DNA of 56,622 bases. It comes from Bacillota bacterium. Lineage in GTDB: Bacteria; Bacillota; Clostridia; Lachnospirales; Lachnospiraceae. How positions within the stretch are numbered: position 1 is the first letter of the stretch; the number at the start of each line of letters is the position of its first letter. The translations under genes were made by a program, and so were the position numbers. Under the pieces are notes generated by a model. That model saw nothing but the letters and a program-made list of their open reading frames with translations. It was not told the origin of the DNA and ran no database searches. This document shows positions 1 to 8,809 of this stretch, in pieces. The stretch is taken from positions 1-56,622 of the forward strand of contig JAEXOU010000020.1 of the NCBI GenBank assembly GCA_023439125.1. Reading direction: 5' to 3'.

Positions 1-455
1 TAGTTTGTTATACATACTTTCTCCTAGCTTTTCTCTCAACATCATAAATATTTCGGTTACTGACCTTGCCGTATTGGCATCTCTCAAAAATGCTAGCATC
101 AAACTTGTATCTACAAAATGTATTGTAGTAGAACCTTTCCTCCAACTCGACCAATCACACTATCCATCTGCACTATCGCTACATCTGGATTTTTATCTAT
201 GTATTCAAGATAATCATCATATGTTCTTCCATTTCTACATCCTCGGTCTACTTTATAATACTTTTCTTTTCTTCTTTTCCGAAATCTCACTTTTCTAGGT
301 AAATCTAGATTTCGCACATCGAATAAGCCTTCATCAATGTAATTGTAGATTGTCTTTTCACATATCATTAGTTCATCCTTTTACTCAGGAAAATTTGATT
401 CACGGAATGTCCTTTTTCTATCAAGGGGCTTATGATGTGATTCAGTCTCATAATT
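1..455 (-). pseudogene. IS30-family transposase remnant, frameshifted and cut by the window edge
   Basis: Reading the minus strand gives pieces of one IS30-type DDE transposase in three frames. The N-terminal piece carries the helix-turn-helix-like stretch PLIEKGHSVNQIFLS. A middle piece (368-111) reads KTIYNYIDEGLF and later VQMDSVIG, which contains the first catalytic Asp. A third piece (about 128 to 1) reads HFVDTSLMLAFLRDANTA. The frame is lost near 385 (two-base shift) and near 125 (one-base shift). The gene continues beyond base 1. With two frame breaks it cannot make an active enzyme. No terminal inverted repeats can be seen because the other end is outside the window. Confidence 0.8.
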
Positions 456-459
456 ATTT

Positions 460-840
460 TATCTGCGCATGTACACCGGGATGAGGCATTTCATCCTCTA
501 GATAAAGAAATGAAAGCACTCTTTCCCGAAGGAAAAGTAACACCTCATATGTATGTGATTGCAATACCAAAGTCCATGATATAAAGAAGGATTGTAAGAG
601 AATCTCCATAACAGAACTTTGGAAAGGACAATTCAGCTACCGTAAATTTCAAGACTATAAGCATAATGCGGTCGGCAAAGAGTAGGCTTTGACCGTTAAG
701 AGAAGCATGATATGGCAAAGCCAAAAAGCATTTAGAAATAGAAGTATATAAACTAAAAGAAGCAGAAAAATCACTGAAGAAACCGGAAACAAAACCATTA
801 AGAAAGAACTAGAGCTTACTGAACGGGTAAGAGATTTTAA
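460..840 (+). pseudogene. Decayed MobV/Pre-type relaxase (plasmid mobilisation) fragment
   Basis: Plus-strand reading gives ILSAHVHRDEA at 456-488, then TPHMYVIAIPKS before a stop at 582. This resembles the HxDExTPHxH core of MobV/Pre relaxases, which nick plasmid oriT DNA. Further on come ITELWKGQFSYRKFQDY and, after another frame change, KKHLEIEVYKLKEAEKSL, a charged coiled-coil-like tail usual in this family. The N-terminus is missing and at least two frameshifts are present. The fragment abuts the IS30 remnant directly, so the insertion sequence probably landed in or beside a mobilisable element. The family call rests on remembered motif pattern. Confidence 0.6.
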
Positions 841-1270
841 TTAATCCACAAACCATGTTAAACTATAAAAATCATATATAATTTCCGAGCCACTTGATTC
901 TATCTTTTAAGTTCCAGTTTCTAGTTACGAACCCCACCCTCTCTATATAAACCGTCCTAAGCATGATTGTCCATTGTATATCGATTGTGAGGATATTCTG
1001 GAAAAAGAATATGTTTGATAATAAAATTAATGAATTTATTACCCGTTACATTTTTGAGATAAGTACTCAAAGTTACCTTATTAGATCTACTCAGATTGTT
1101 AATTTCAGATACTACTCCTTACAATTAAATAGACGAGAATATCAAAAGATCACTTCTATCTGCTGAAATTTATGTATACATATTTTCGAATAATTACTTT
1201 ATTATATAAGAAGATGTATCGCTTCATAAGGATAATGCTGTAATAAATTACGAATTTTTGTATATTCTGA
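841..1270. other. Gene-free stretch
   Basis: Very AT-rich with stops in all frames. The one longer open frame (963-1166, plus) has no ribosome binding site and no recognisable composition, so it is not called. No repeat, RNA or strong hairpin was seen. Confidence 0.5.
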
Positions 1271-1299
1271 TTGCATTTAGCTATTTTAAAATCTATAAT
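1271..1299 (+). promoter_or_regulatory. Sigma-A type promoter for the cyclase-like gene
   Basis: TTGCAT at 1271-1276 and TATAAT at 1294-1299 are separated by exactly 17 bases. It lies about 55 bp upstream of the gene at 1354. It shows that this island gene has its own transcription start. Confidence 0.65.
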
Positions 1300-1353
1300 A
1301 CTAATCAGTTACAATTCTATTCATAGAGTATAAGTTAATAAAGGAGAAAGCAA

Positions 1354-2037
1354 ATGATAGAAAAAGGATATCAAGAATGTTATATTGCATTTCTTGATTT
1401 ATTAGGTTTTAAAAATCTGGTAAGTAATAATAAATTAGATGAAATCTTAGAAATTTATAAGGCGATTCAAAATGACAATATCGATTACTTAGTACTAAAT
1501 AATGAGGAACTAACTGAAAGAGATGCTGTAAAAATGAAGATAATGTCAGATAGTATTTGCGTTTATGTAAACAAAAATTGTAAAAATGCCTTTTTGTCGA
1601 TAGTAGCTTGGTGCGTTTACTTTCAAGCAAAATTACTTGAATGTAGTCAACCAATATTTCTTAGAGGTGCAATAACTTTAGGAAATATTTATGCTAAAGA
1701 TGATATTACTTTTGGTACAGGGGTAATTAATGCATATCTTATGGAGGAGAAAGTTGCAAAAAATCCACGTATTATTTTTTCCAGACAGATTGTAAGTGAA
1801 GCTCTGATAAATATTGATATCAATGCTCAAATTGCTTTAAAGAGAATAATTTTTGAAGATAAGGATAAGTTGTGGAGTGTGAACTATTTAGGTTTCATTA
1901 AAGACCTAGGAAAGTTTACGCTATTAAGTAATCTAAAAGATTTTGTTGAAGATAAGTTAGCGAGTAATTCTATGGAATATTTTGATACAAGCATAAGAGA
2001 TAAGTATCTCTATGTATTGGATCATATCAATAAATAA
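1354..2037 (+). CDS. Nucleotidyl-cyclase-like protein of unknown function
   Basis: A 227-residue soluble protein with a good ribosome binding site (AAAGGAG) 7-8 bases before its ATG. It carries FLDLLGFK (residues 13-20), MSDSI (63-67) and RGAITLGNIY (103-112), then FGTGVINAYLMEE and NPRIIFS. Class III nucleotidyl cyclases bind two metal ions with one Asp after beta-1 (F-x-D-x-x-GF) and one in a later (G/S)D turn. D15 and D65 sit in matching positions, so the fold may be a stand-alone cyclase catalytic domain. Such small proteins occur in bacterial genomes mostly as hypotheticals, and some relatives act in anti-phage cyclic-nucleotide signalling. There is no adjacent membrane or TIR effector: the next gene downstream is decayed. 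Product and role are therefore unproven. It sits alone inside mobile-element debris next to tRNA-Gly, which suggests it was imported. Confidence 0.55.
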   Translation: MIEKGYQECYIAFLDLLGFKNLVSNNKLDEILEIYKAIQNDNIDYLVLNNEELTERDAVKMKIMSDSICVYVNKNCKNAFLSIVAWCVYFQAKLLECSQPIFLRGAITLGNIYAKDDITFGTGVINAYLMEEKVAKNPRIIFSRQIVSEALINIDINAQIALKRIIFEDKDKLWSVNYLGFIKDLGKFTLLSNLKDFVEDKLASNSMEYFDTSIRDKYLYVLDHINK

Positions 2038-2114
2038 GTAATTATTTTTTAATTTTATTCTATACAAAACAGTACATATAATTGAAGATGTTACATTTTA
2101 CTCTCTTTTTCTCT

Positions 2115-2143
2115 GAACTCCCACTTATAACAGTTGGGAGTTC
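2115..2143 (+). terminator. Intrinsic terminator after the cyclase-like gene
   Basis: A 9-bp perfect stem (GAACTCCCA with TGGGAGTTC) around an 11-base loop, about 78 bp after the stop codon, followed by a modest T-rich stretch. Confidence 0.6.
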
Positions 2144-2520
2144 TTATTAATGATTCTTTTTCATTATTGCTGACCTAATTTTCTATCAATTATTAACCAT
2201 TTTGTTGGAGTATTTCATACAATCTGTTTTGAATATACGTACCCAATTTCAAATCTGTAGCACGTAAGTCCAATCTGGACTGAGCAAACATTGGTTGTGC
2301 TATAAAAATACTCTATAGCACTTTCAAGTGTTTCTCACAGTCAAATCTTCTACAACTATTGATTTTACTATGTTTTTCATCCGTAATAGTAATCCCAACC
2401 CCTATACCATCACATAGCCTTCGGTACTAAAAGCCGTCCCTAATGGGACTAATAGAGACATAGAACACTAATCATTCCTACGGAATAATTAACGTCTCTG
2501 TCGGGACTAGTATAGATATT
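2144..2520. other. Non-coding spacer with small hairpins
   Basis: No gene is visible. The stretch 2430-2515 contains short dyads (GTCCC/GGGAC, ATTCC/GGAAT) that could fold into a branched structure, but nothing matches a known RNA family. Confidence 0.35.
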
Positions 2521-3611
2521 ATGCATTATTCTTCTATTATCACTTACATACTTAAGACAAGAAGGTTACATATGACTCATACCTTTACAAATTCACGAAT
2601 GCTTACTGATGCTGATTACACTGCAATCAAAAATCATATCACTACTGGATTTGCAAAAGTGTTCATTACTGGTGTACTACTTGTTATTCTGATCGAGAAT
2701 TTACACGTATTACTATCAGTGAATTCAAAAGCAATAAGACCGAACCATCACGAACATATTACTTTTTAACAGTCATCATCAATCCAAATCGTTATTGTTA
2801 TGGTAATGGATTACATTCAACAAGTACTAATAACCTCACTTCTATATATCCACTCATCTATGCAACATTAACTGGTGAAAGTTTAAATGAAAACATATGG
2901 ATTGAGGAACCTTTGATGCATGCAATACTGCCACCACTTAACAACCATGATGTTTTCAAGCTTATAAGAATGATTTTGATATTCCAGTGTTCTGCCATCC
3001 CAACAAATATCTGAGTTTATTCAAAATGGGATATCCTCTTGATAGTCGCAAACTAGAGCAAATAACTTTTGATGATTTCTAAGAATACTAAAGAATCAGA
3101 AGAAATTGATGAATTCATTGATTCCTGTGAAGAAGAAATTGATAAGCTACAGCAACCAAAACTGAAAACAGACAATTGTATCTAAAATCCAAATCAGTAA
3201 CGCTTAACATCTTAACAAGTTATCAGAGCAACAAGCAAGAGGATTAGTTACTGCTGACACGGATGTTAATTCACTTAATTTTTACGTATTGAGGTGCAGA
3301 TCAAAAAGTCAAAGCTGATCTCAATAAAGAATCGTCATGGATTAAACGACAGAGAATTTCTATCTATCGTTACACCAGAGATAGCGCGAGAAGTTTTAAA
3401 AGAGTATATGACTCTTCTTACAAGGACAGGTAATTACTTTACGCTCGATAACTTAGTAACCATCATTAATACAAGCGATAAGTTCAAACAATCAAAAAAA
3501 GATAAGCTAGTTCTAATAGTAGGAGCAACTAAGAAGTATCAAGGTATTGCTAATCTACTAAAAAATGTTGAAGATGGTTCACTTACTGAGTTTGAGCATT
3601 GTCTACTGTAA
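2521..3611 (+). pseudogene. Decayed gene of a mobile element, product unknown
   Basis: Several plus-strand open pieces read as one protein broken by frameshifts. First comes MTHTFTNSRMLTDADYTAIK (2572 onward). Next is SDREFTRITISEFK with YYFLTVIINPNRYCYGNGL (2685-3014). Then come FCHPNKYLSLFKMGYPLD (about 2988) and a 105-residue open piece at 3294-3611. Segment order and spacing suggest one original gene of roughly 350-400 codons. I do not recognise the family. A replication or recombination protein of a small integrated element is conceivable from its place between a relaxase remnant and tRNA-Gly, but no diagnostic motif is visible. Confidence 0.5.
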
Positions 3612-3654
3612 AGCAATACTTTGTTGCACACATCTGCACACATGATTATGGACA

Positions 3655-3694
3655 AGAAAAAAAGAGAAAACACAGATAATATCTAGGTTTTCTC
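3655..3694 (-). terminator. Intrinsic terminator of tRNA-Gly
   Basis: On the minus strand an 8-bp stem (GAGAAAAC with GTTTTCTC, 3664-3671 and 3687-3694) is followed by a run of seven T residues. It lies 14 bases after the tRNA 3' end. Confidence 0.8.
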
Positions 3695-3707
3695 CTCTAA
3701 TTTGAGA

Positions 3708-3779
3708 AGCACGAGACGGGATTCGAACCCGCGACCCTCGCCTTGGCAAGGCGATACTCCACCACTGAGCCACTCGTGC
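3708..3779 (-). tRNA. tRNA-Gly (anticodon GCC)
   Basis: A 72-nt cloverleaf on the minus strand. The acceptor stem GCACGAG pairs with CTCGTGC, the anticodon loop reads CTTGCCAAG, and the T arm contains GGTTCGAATCC. The 3' CCA is not encoded. Its 3' end faces the mobile-element debris at 1-3.6 kb, the usual place for tRNA-targeted integration, and its last 19-21 bases recur at 56529-56549. Confidence 0.95.
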
Positions 3780-3927
3780 ATATTTATTTTTTTAGTTCGT
3801 TTCGAACAAGATATATAATACCGAATATTGTTTCATTTGTCAACACAATTTAGAAACTTTATTACATGTTATTTTTACCATTTTTTCAAAGTCTCAAATT
3901 TCTTTCTTTTCTTCTAGTAAAAATGTG

Positions 3928-3936
3928 CTATAATAA
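3928..3936 (+). promoter_or_regulatory. Extended -10 promoter of proC
   Basis: TGCTATAAT is an extended -10 element 36 bp before the proC start. No convincing -35 box is present, which is consistent with extended -10 promoters. Confidence 0.5.
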
Positions 3937-3971
3937 GGAAAATCATTGAATTTATATTTAGGAGGGTTAAG

Positions 3972-4769
3972 ATGAAATTAGGCTTTATAGGATGTGGAAA
4001 TATGGCTACTGCTATGATTACTGGAATGATCGCAAATCAGATTGTTTCTCCAGAGGATATTCTTGCATCCGATGCTTCATTAAAGGCACTAGAAACTGCA
4101 AGTTCCAAATTCGGTATCCATACTACTAGTAATAATGTAGAAGTAGCAACAAGTGTGGATGTCCTTGTACTTTCAATTAAGCCACAGTTTTTTGAGACAG
4201 TGATAAAGGAAATATCGGAACAAATTTCTAAATCAACATTGATTATTTCCATCGCAGCTGGACAGTCATTAAAGAAAATGGAAAGCTTATTTGAACGTAC
4301 TTTAAAGCTCGTTCGTTGTATGCCAAATACACCTGCACTTGTTTCAGAAGGTATTACTGCAGTTTGCCCAAATGATGAGGTTACAGAAGAAGAAATGGAA
4401 ACTGTTATGAAGTTATTAAGTTGCTTTGGAACTGCTGAACAAGTGCCAGAGCGGTTGATGGATGCAGTCGTAGCTGTAAGTGGAAGTTCACCTGCTTATG
4501 TTTTCATCCTAATTGAAGCTATGGCAGATGCTGCAGTTGCTGAAGGTATGCCTCGAGATAAGGCTTACAAATTTGCAGCACAGGCTGTTTTGGGTAGCGC
4601 AAAAATGGTACTTGAAACCGGAAAACATCCAGGCGAATTAAAGGATATGGTATGTTCTCCTGCTGGAACGACAATCGAAGCGGTTCGAGTTTTAGAGGAA
4701 AAAGGATTCCGTAGCGCAATCATAGAAGCTATGCATGCTTGTGCGGACAAATCAAGAAAATTATCTTAA
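3972..4769 (+). CDS. proC: Pyrroline-5-carboxylate reductase
   Basis: Catalyses the last step of proline synthesis, NAD(P)H-dependent reduction of 1-pyrroline-5-carboxylate to proline, in the cytoplasm. The 265-residue length is normal. The N-terminal Rossmann motif GFIGCGNMATAMI lies at residues 4-16. VRCMPNTPALVSEG and the signature VSGSSPAYVF..EAMADAAVAEGMP are intact, as is the C-terminal PAGTTIEAVRVLEE region that forms the dimer active site. A strong AGGAGG ribosome binding site precedes the ATG. It appears monocistronic: tRNA-Gly is divergent upstream and a terminator follows. No proA lies near it. The ProB-like kinase at 35942-36769 is distant and diverged. Confidence 0.95.
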   Translation: MKLGFIGCGNMATAMITGMIANQIVSPEDILASDASLKALETASSKFGIHTTSNNVEVATSVDVLVLSIKPQFFETVIKEISEQISKSTLIISIAAGQSLKKMESLFERTLKLVRCMPNTPALVSEGITAVCPNDEVTEEEMETVMKLLSCFGTAEQVPERLMDAVVAVSGSSPAYVFILIEAMADAAVAEGMPRDKAYKFAAQAVLGSAKMVLETGKHPGELKDMVCSPAGTTIEAVRVLEEKGFRSAIIEAMHACADKSRKLS

Positions 4770-4847
4770 CTTAACATATCAAAACTAAAATTCTTACTTA
4801 GAAATTAATTATCTCAATCATATAATTTAATCACTCAATATTTAAAA

Positions 4848-4883
4848 TAAAAGGGTTATTGCTAACTGCAATAGTCCTTTTTA
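4848..4883 (+). terminator. Intrinsic terminator of proC
   Basis: A 12-13 bp stem (AAAGGGTTATTGC with GCAATAGTCCTTT, one mismatch) around a short loop, ending in TTTTTA, 80 bp after proC. Confidence 0.8.
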
Positions 4884-4998
4884 TGGTTACTCTTCTTTAA
4901 CTTAACCTTTTTGATTCCTTTTCTTCCTTGTATTGACATGATAAATATTAGTATAAATGAGATACTATCTTAAGAAGATTGTAAAGGAGTCATTTAAA

Positions 4999-6204
4999 GT
5001 GAAAACATTAAAGGATTTATATAAAGTAGGCTGTGGACCAAGTAGTTCTCATACCATCGGTCCATCGACAGCAGCTCAGAAATTTCAAATTGCATATCCA
5101 GAAGCAAATTCATTTAAAGCAATCTTATATGATTCTCTCGCTAAAACAGGAAAAGGACATCGTACGGATCATGCTCTTAAGCTTGCGTTTGAACCACATC
5201 CGGTAGAAATTATCTTTGATACGGAAACGATCGATATTCCACACCCTAATACTCTCGATTTGTATGCCTATAAAGATGGCGTGGAATTGGATCATTGGCG
5301 TGTTCTAAGTGTTGGTGGAGGTACCATTCGAATCTTAGGTATGGAAGAGGCCGAATTACCTGATATCTATGATTTAAATTCCTACAATGATATTGCAGAT
5401 TATTGCAGAAAACATAACATACGAATCTGGCAATACGTAGAACAAATTGAAGGACCTCAAATCTGGGATTATCTAACTGATGTATGGTTTATGATGAAGC
5501 GTTCGATTAATGATGGGCTCATTAATACTGGCATTCTTCCTGGTGGACTTAATTTAAAGAGAAAAGCAAATTATCTATATAATCAACGTCATATCGATGA
5601 GGCTCCAGAAACAAAGGAAACTCGTATTGTATGTTCCTATGCTTATGCAGTCATTGAAGAAAGCGCCGACAATGGTATTGTTGTAACTGCGCCAACTTGT
5701 GGTTCTTGTGGTATTGTGCCTGCTGTATTGCGATATATGCAAGAAAAGAAAGGATTTTCTGATGAACAAGTACTTCATGCTCTTGCAACTGCAGGTATTA
5801 TTGGAAATCTTTTAAAAACAAATGCATCGATTAGTGGTGCAGAATGCGGTTGTCAGGCAGAAGTCGGAAGTGCTTGCTGTATGGCTTCTGCTGCTCTTGC
5901 AGAACTTTTTGAGATGAGCTTAGATCAGATCGAATGTGCCGCTGAAATAGCAATGGAACATCATCTTGGGCTATCTTGTGATCCAATTATGGGGCTAGTT
6001 CAAATTCCATGTATTGAGCGTAATGCTGTGGCTGCTATGCGTGCGATTCAATGTATGAATATCGCAAGTTTCTTGTCTCATACACGTAAAATATCATTTG
6101 ATGCAGTTGTTCACACGATGTATGAAACTGGTCAAGATATGCCAAATCGCTATAAAGAGACGTCTGAAGGAGGTCTCGCCAAAATCTCAAGTTTTTGCTC
6201 CTAA
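4999..6204 (+). CDS. sdaA: L-serine dehydratase (ammonia-lyase), iron-sulfur, single-chain type
   Basis: Deaminates L-serine to pyruvate and ammonia using an oxygen-sensitive [4Fe-4S] cluster. I place the start at the GTG at 4999, which has AAAGGAG nine bases before it. An in-frame ATG 42 bases earlier lacks a site. The resulting 401 residues carry the beta domain first (CGPSSSHTIGPS near residue 12) and the alpha domain second. The cluster cysteines are visible in TAPTCGSCGIVPAVL, SGAECGCQAEVGSACC and LSCDPIMG. This is the single-polypeptide arrangement, unlike the split SdaAA/SdaAB pair of many Bacilli. It stands alone, and the palindromic repeat begins at its stop codon. Gene naming (sdaA or sdaB) is conventional only. 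Confidence 0.93.
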   Translation: MKTLKDLYKVGCGPSSSHTIGPSTAAQKFQIAYPEANSFKAILYDSLAKTGKGHRTDHALKLAFEPHPVEIIFDTETIDIPHPNTLDLYAYKDGVELDHWRVLSVGGGTIRILGMEEAELPDIYDLNSYNDIADYCRKHNIRIWQYVEQIEGPQIWDYLTDVWFMMKRSINDGLINTGILPGGLNLKRKANYLYNQRHIDEAPETKETRIVCSYAYAVIEESADNGIVVTAPTCGSCGIVPAVLRYMQEKKGFSDEQVLHALATAGIIGNLLKTNASISGAECGCQAEVGSACCMASAALAELFEMSLDQIECAAEIAMEHHLGLSCDPIMGLVQIPCIERNAVAAMRAIQCMNIASFLSHTRKISFDAVVHTMYETGQDMPNRYKETSEGGLAKISSFCS

Positions 6205-6500
6205 GTGCCAAAAGTACTTTTCGATAATTTCATTCGTCATTTTGCACGTCAATAGACTTGCTAAAAATGGGATAACAAACATGATTTAGGGGCAACTGTT
6301 ATGAAGTCGTCGGTACTTAGGGCCTGTTTTTTAGGCCCTTACGTACCGTTACGAACTTCATTCAAGCGAAAGCTTGTTGCGTATAAATTATGTTTGTCAT
6401 CCCATGACCTAAGCATTTCCTTGTGCAAAATGACGCCAATTTGTCATCCCATGACCTATACATTTCCTTGTGCAAAATGACGCCAACCTTTCAACCTTTC
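6205..6500. repeat. Palindromic intergenic repeat, copy 1 (most complete)
   Basis: The left arm (about 6206-6282: AAAAGTACTT..CGTCATTTTGCAC..GGGATAACAAACAT) is the imperfect inverse of the right arm (ATGTTTGTCATCCCAT..TGTGCAAAATGACG, 6388-6483). Between them a nested hairpin (CGGTAC..AGGGCCT with AGGCCCT..GTACCG) sits next to the stretch ATTCAAGCGAAAGC. The last part of the right arm, CATCCCATGACCT..GCAAAATGACGCCAA, is repeated in tandem (6400-6487). Further copies lie at 15372-15575 (nearly complete), 17045-17140 (right arm) and 32397-32430 (short, inverted). No coding capacity; MITE-like in form. Confidence 0.75.
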
Positions 6501-6506
6501 CTCTAG

Positions 6507-6977
6507 TTATCGGTTGAGATAGTAAACCATAAAATTGAGATAAGCGGCAAACAAACACCAAATCAAATATGGTATTTGTAAATACGCAGCTAAAGGGTTA
6601 ATCTCTTTAAAGGAGAGAATCATTTTTACAATTAAAATGATTAATGCAACTAGCCATACAAAGGAGAACAGATACCATCCGAACTGAAAAAAGAAAATAC
6701 TCCAAAAGAAATTAAATCCCAATTGTACAAAATACAATCTCATTGCCTCTGCCTTTTTGCTGCTTTCGGAGTTGGAGATTAGATAAGCAGAGATTCCCAT
6801 AAGTACATACAAGATCGTCCAAACAATTGGAAATACAACTGCCGGCGGGCTAAGTGCAGGCTTTACCAATTGCATATAAGTACTTCTCATTCCGTTTGCG
6901 AAGAGTGCTGATACCAATCCCACCGCCAGTGGGAAAAGGATAGAGATTAGTAAAGACTCTATTTTCTTAGTCTTCAT
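6507..6977 (-). CDS. tspO: TspO/MBR family membrane protein
   Basis: A five-helix membrane protein of the tryptophan-rich sensory protein family, which binds porphyrins and related ligands; the bacterial role is often stress-related. About 156 residues, normal for the family. Five hydrophobic helices are visible, with the family hallmarks KPALSPPAVVFPIVWTILYV, a Trp/Phe-rich FNFFWSIFFFQFGWY segment and YLIWCLFAAYLNF. I chose the ATG at 6977, preceded by GGGGTG, over an upstream in-frame GTG without a site. It lies 84 bp behind the ABC exporter genes on the same strand, so read-through is possible. A repeat copy follows its stop codon. Confidence 0.88.
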   Translation of the reverse strand: MKTKKIESLLISILFPLAVGLVSALFANGMRSTYMQLVKPALSPPAVVFPIVWTILYVLMGISAYLISNSESSKKAEAMRLYFVQLGFNFFWSIFFFQFGWYLFSFVWLVALIILIVKMILSFKEINPLAAYLQIPYLIWCLFAAYLNFMVYYLNR

Positions 6978-7060
6978 ACAGATCACCCCGATACATTTCT
7001 ATTCACAAACAACTTGTATCATGCAAAAATCCAATGACTCTCCAAAAAATTACTTCACTC

Positions 7061-8809
7061 TTAATATGCGAACTGACTATGATACAGATTTGCATAAAAA
7101 CCTTTTTGTTCTAGTAATTGCTCATGCGTTCCTTGTTCGATAATACTTCCATCCTTCATAACAAGTATTAAATCAGCATTTTGAATCGTAGATAATCGAT
7201 GGGCAACGATAAAACTAGTTCTACCTTCCATAAGCTTCGTAAATGCACTCTGAATCCTAATCTCTGTTCGAGTATCAATTGAAGATGTTGCTTCGTCTAA
7301 GATTAACATTGGTGGCAAGCATAACATAACACGTGTAATACACAACAACTGCTTCTGTCCCTGCGATAACATCCCACCATCTTCTCCAATGATCGTATCA
7401 TACCCCTTTGGGAGTCGGCGAATAAATGAATGTGAGTGCGCTGCTTTCGCTGCTGCCACCATCTCTTCCTCGGTAGCTTCTGGTTTTCCCATCAAGATAT
7501 TTTCTCGAATCGTACCATTCTTTAACCAAGTTTCCTGCAATACCATACCATAGTTCGTTCGTAAACTCCTTCGTGTAAGCTTACGAAGATCATTGCCATC
7601 CACTTGGATACTGCCAGCATTTACGTCGTAAAATCGCATTAGCAGATTAATTAGCGTAGTTTTTCCACATCCTGTTGGTCCAACAATTGCAACATTTTGG
7701 CCTTGATTTACATGAAGGTTAAAGTTATCGATTAATTTTTTCTCAGGAACGTAACGAAACGATACATCGCTAAAATCAATCACACCATGAACGTCCTGTA
7801 ACTCAATCGAATCCTCAGGTTCTGCAATCTGAGATGGTGTTTCAATCAATTCAAAGATTCGAGCCGCACAGGCAAGTGCATTCTGTAGTTCTGTAATAAC
7901 GCCGGAGATTTCATTAAATGGCTTTGTATACTGATTCGCATAACTTAGAAAGCTAGACAGTAAACCTACCGTCATTCCACCACCAATCCCCATAAATGCT
8001 CCAATTAGCGCAACCAAAGCATACACGATATTATTAATAAATCGTGTCGAAGGGTTGGTAATCGAGGAGTAAAAAATAGCACGTAAGGAGCACTTTTGTA
8101 GACGTTCGTTGATTTCATCAAATCGCTTTAATGCTTCCTTTTCATATCCATATGCCTTTACCACCTTTTCATTGCCAATCATCTCATCGATAAAGCCTGT
8201 TTGCTCTGCTCGGGTTTCGGACTGTAACCGAAACATATTATACGTCCGTTGTGCTATGAATTTTGCAACAAACAAAGACAAAGGTGTAACCAATACAACA
8301 ACTAATGTAATCTTGCCACTCATCGTTAACATAAAGATTAGGGTACCAACAATCGTCACAACACCAGTAAATAATTGCGTAAATCCCATAAGTAATCCAT
8401 CCGCGAAGGTATCTACATCCGTAATGACACGACTTACGATTTCTCCATAAGAATGAGCATCAATATAACTTAAAGGCAATTCTTCAATTTTAATAAATGC
8501 TTCCTCACGGATATCACGTACTACCTGATAGGTTACTTTATTATTTATGGTGTTCATAATCCATTGAGCCAACGCCGTAATAGAAACTAAGGCAATAATC
8601 ATAATGATAATATTACGAATCCTCACGAATTGGACTGCTCCATATACAATCCCATCAATCGCACGACCAACTAAAATTGGGATATATAACGAAAGTGCTA
8701 CTGTGACTATGGCGAGCAGAATCGAAAGTATCATGTACCATGCGTACTTTTTAATATATTGCAATACTTTTCGTAACGTTTCCATTTGGGTGATATCTTT
8801 TTTATGCAT
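7061..8809 (-). CDS. ABC exporter half-transporter, subunit with degenerate signature motif
   Basis: A 582-residue fusion of a six-helix transmembrane domain (about residues 15-310) and an ATPase domain (about 340-580), the layout of multidrug/lipid/peptide exporters. Walker A is GPTGCGKTT (about 376), Walker B ILDEATSS keeps the catalytic Glu (about 505), and the switch His is present in VAHRLST. The signature reads LSQGQKQ instead of LSGGQ. It overlaps the next gene upstream by 8 bp, so the two are translationally coupled and almost certainly form a heterodimer of the BmrCD/LmrCD type. Substrate unknown. A strong GGGGGTGA site precedes its ATG inside the end of the partner gene. Confidence 0.9.
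   Translation of the reverse strand: MHKKDITQMETLRKVLQYIKKYAWYMILSILLAIVTVALSLYIPILVGRAIDGIVYGAVQFVRIRNIIIMIIALVSITALAQWIMNTINNKVTYQVVRDIREEAFIKIEELPLSYIDAHSYGEIVSRVITDVDTFADGLLMGFTQLFTGVVTIVGTLIFMLTMSGKITLVVVLVTPLSLFVAKFIAQRTYNMFRLQSETRAEQTGFIDEMIGNEKVVKAYGYEKEALKRFDEINERLQKCSLRAIFYSSITNPSTRFINNIVYALVALIGAFMGIGGGMTVGLLSSFLSYANQYTKPFNEISGVITELQNALACAARIFELIETPSQIAEPEDSIELQDVHGVIDFSDVSFRYVPEKKLIDNFNLHVNQGQNVAIVGPTGCGKTTLINLLMRFYDVNAGSIQVDGNDLRKLTRRSLRTNYGMVLQETWLKNGTIRENILMGKPEATEEEMVAAAKAAHSHSFIRRLPKGYDTIIGEDGGMLSQGQKQLLCITRVMLCLPPMLILDEATSSIDTRTEIRIQSAFTKLMEGRTSFIVAHRLSTIQNADLILVMKDGSIIEQGTHEQLLEQKGFYANLYHSQFAY

Noticed and set aside
100..140. Programmed frameshift in the IS30 transposase
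   Set aside because: IS30 elements are not known to need frameshifting here, no slippery heptamer is present, and a second frame break lies at about 385. Decay is simpler.
5..298. Open frame of 97 codons on the plus strand
   Set aside because: It is the complement of the IS30 transposase remnant, which explains the sequence better.
963..1166. Open frame of 67 codons on the plus strand
   Set aside because: No ribosome binding site, no protein-like composition, and surrounded by non-coding DNA.
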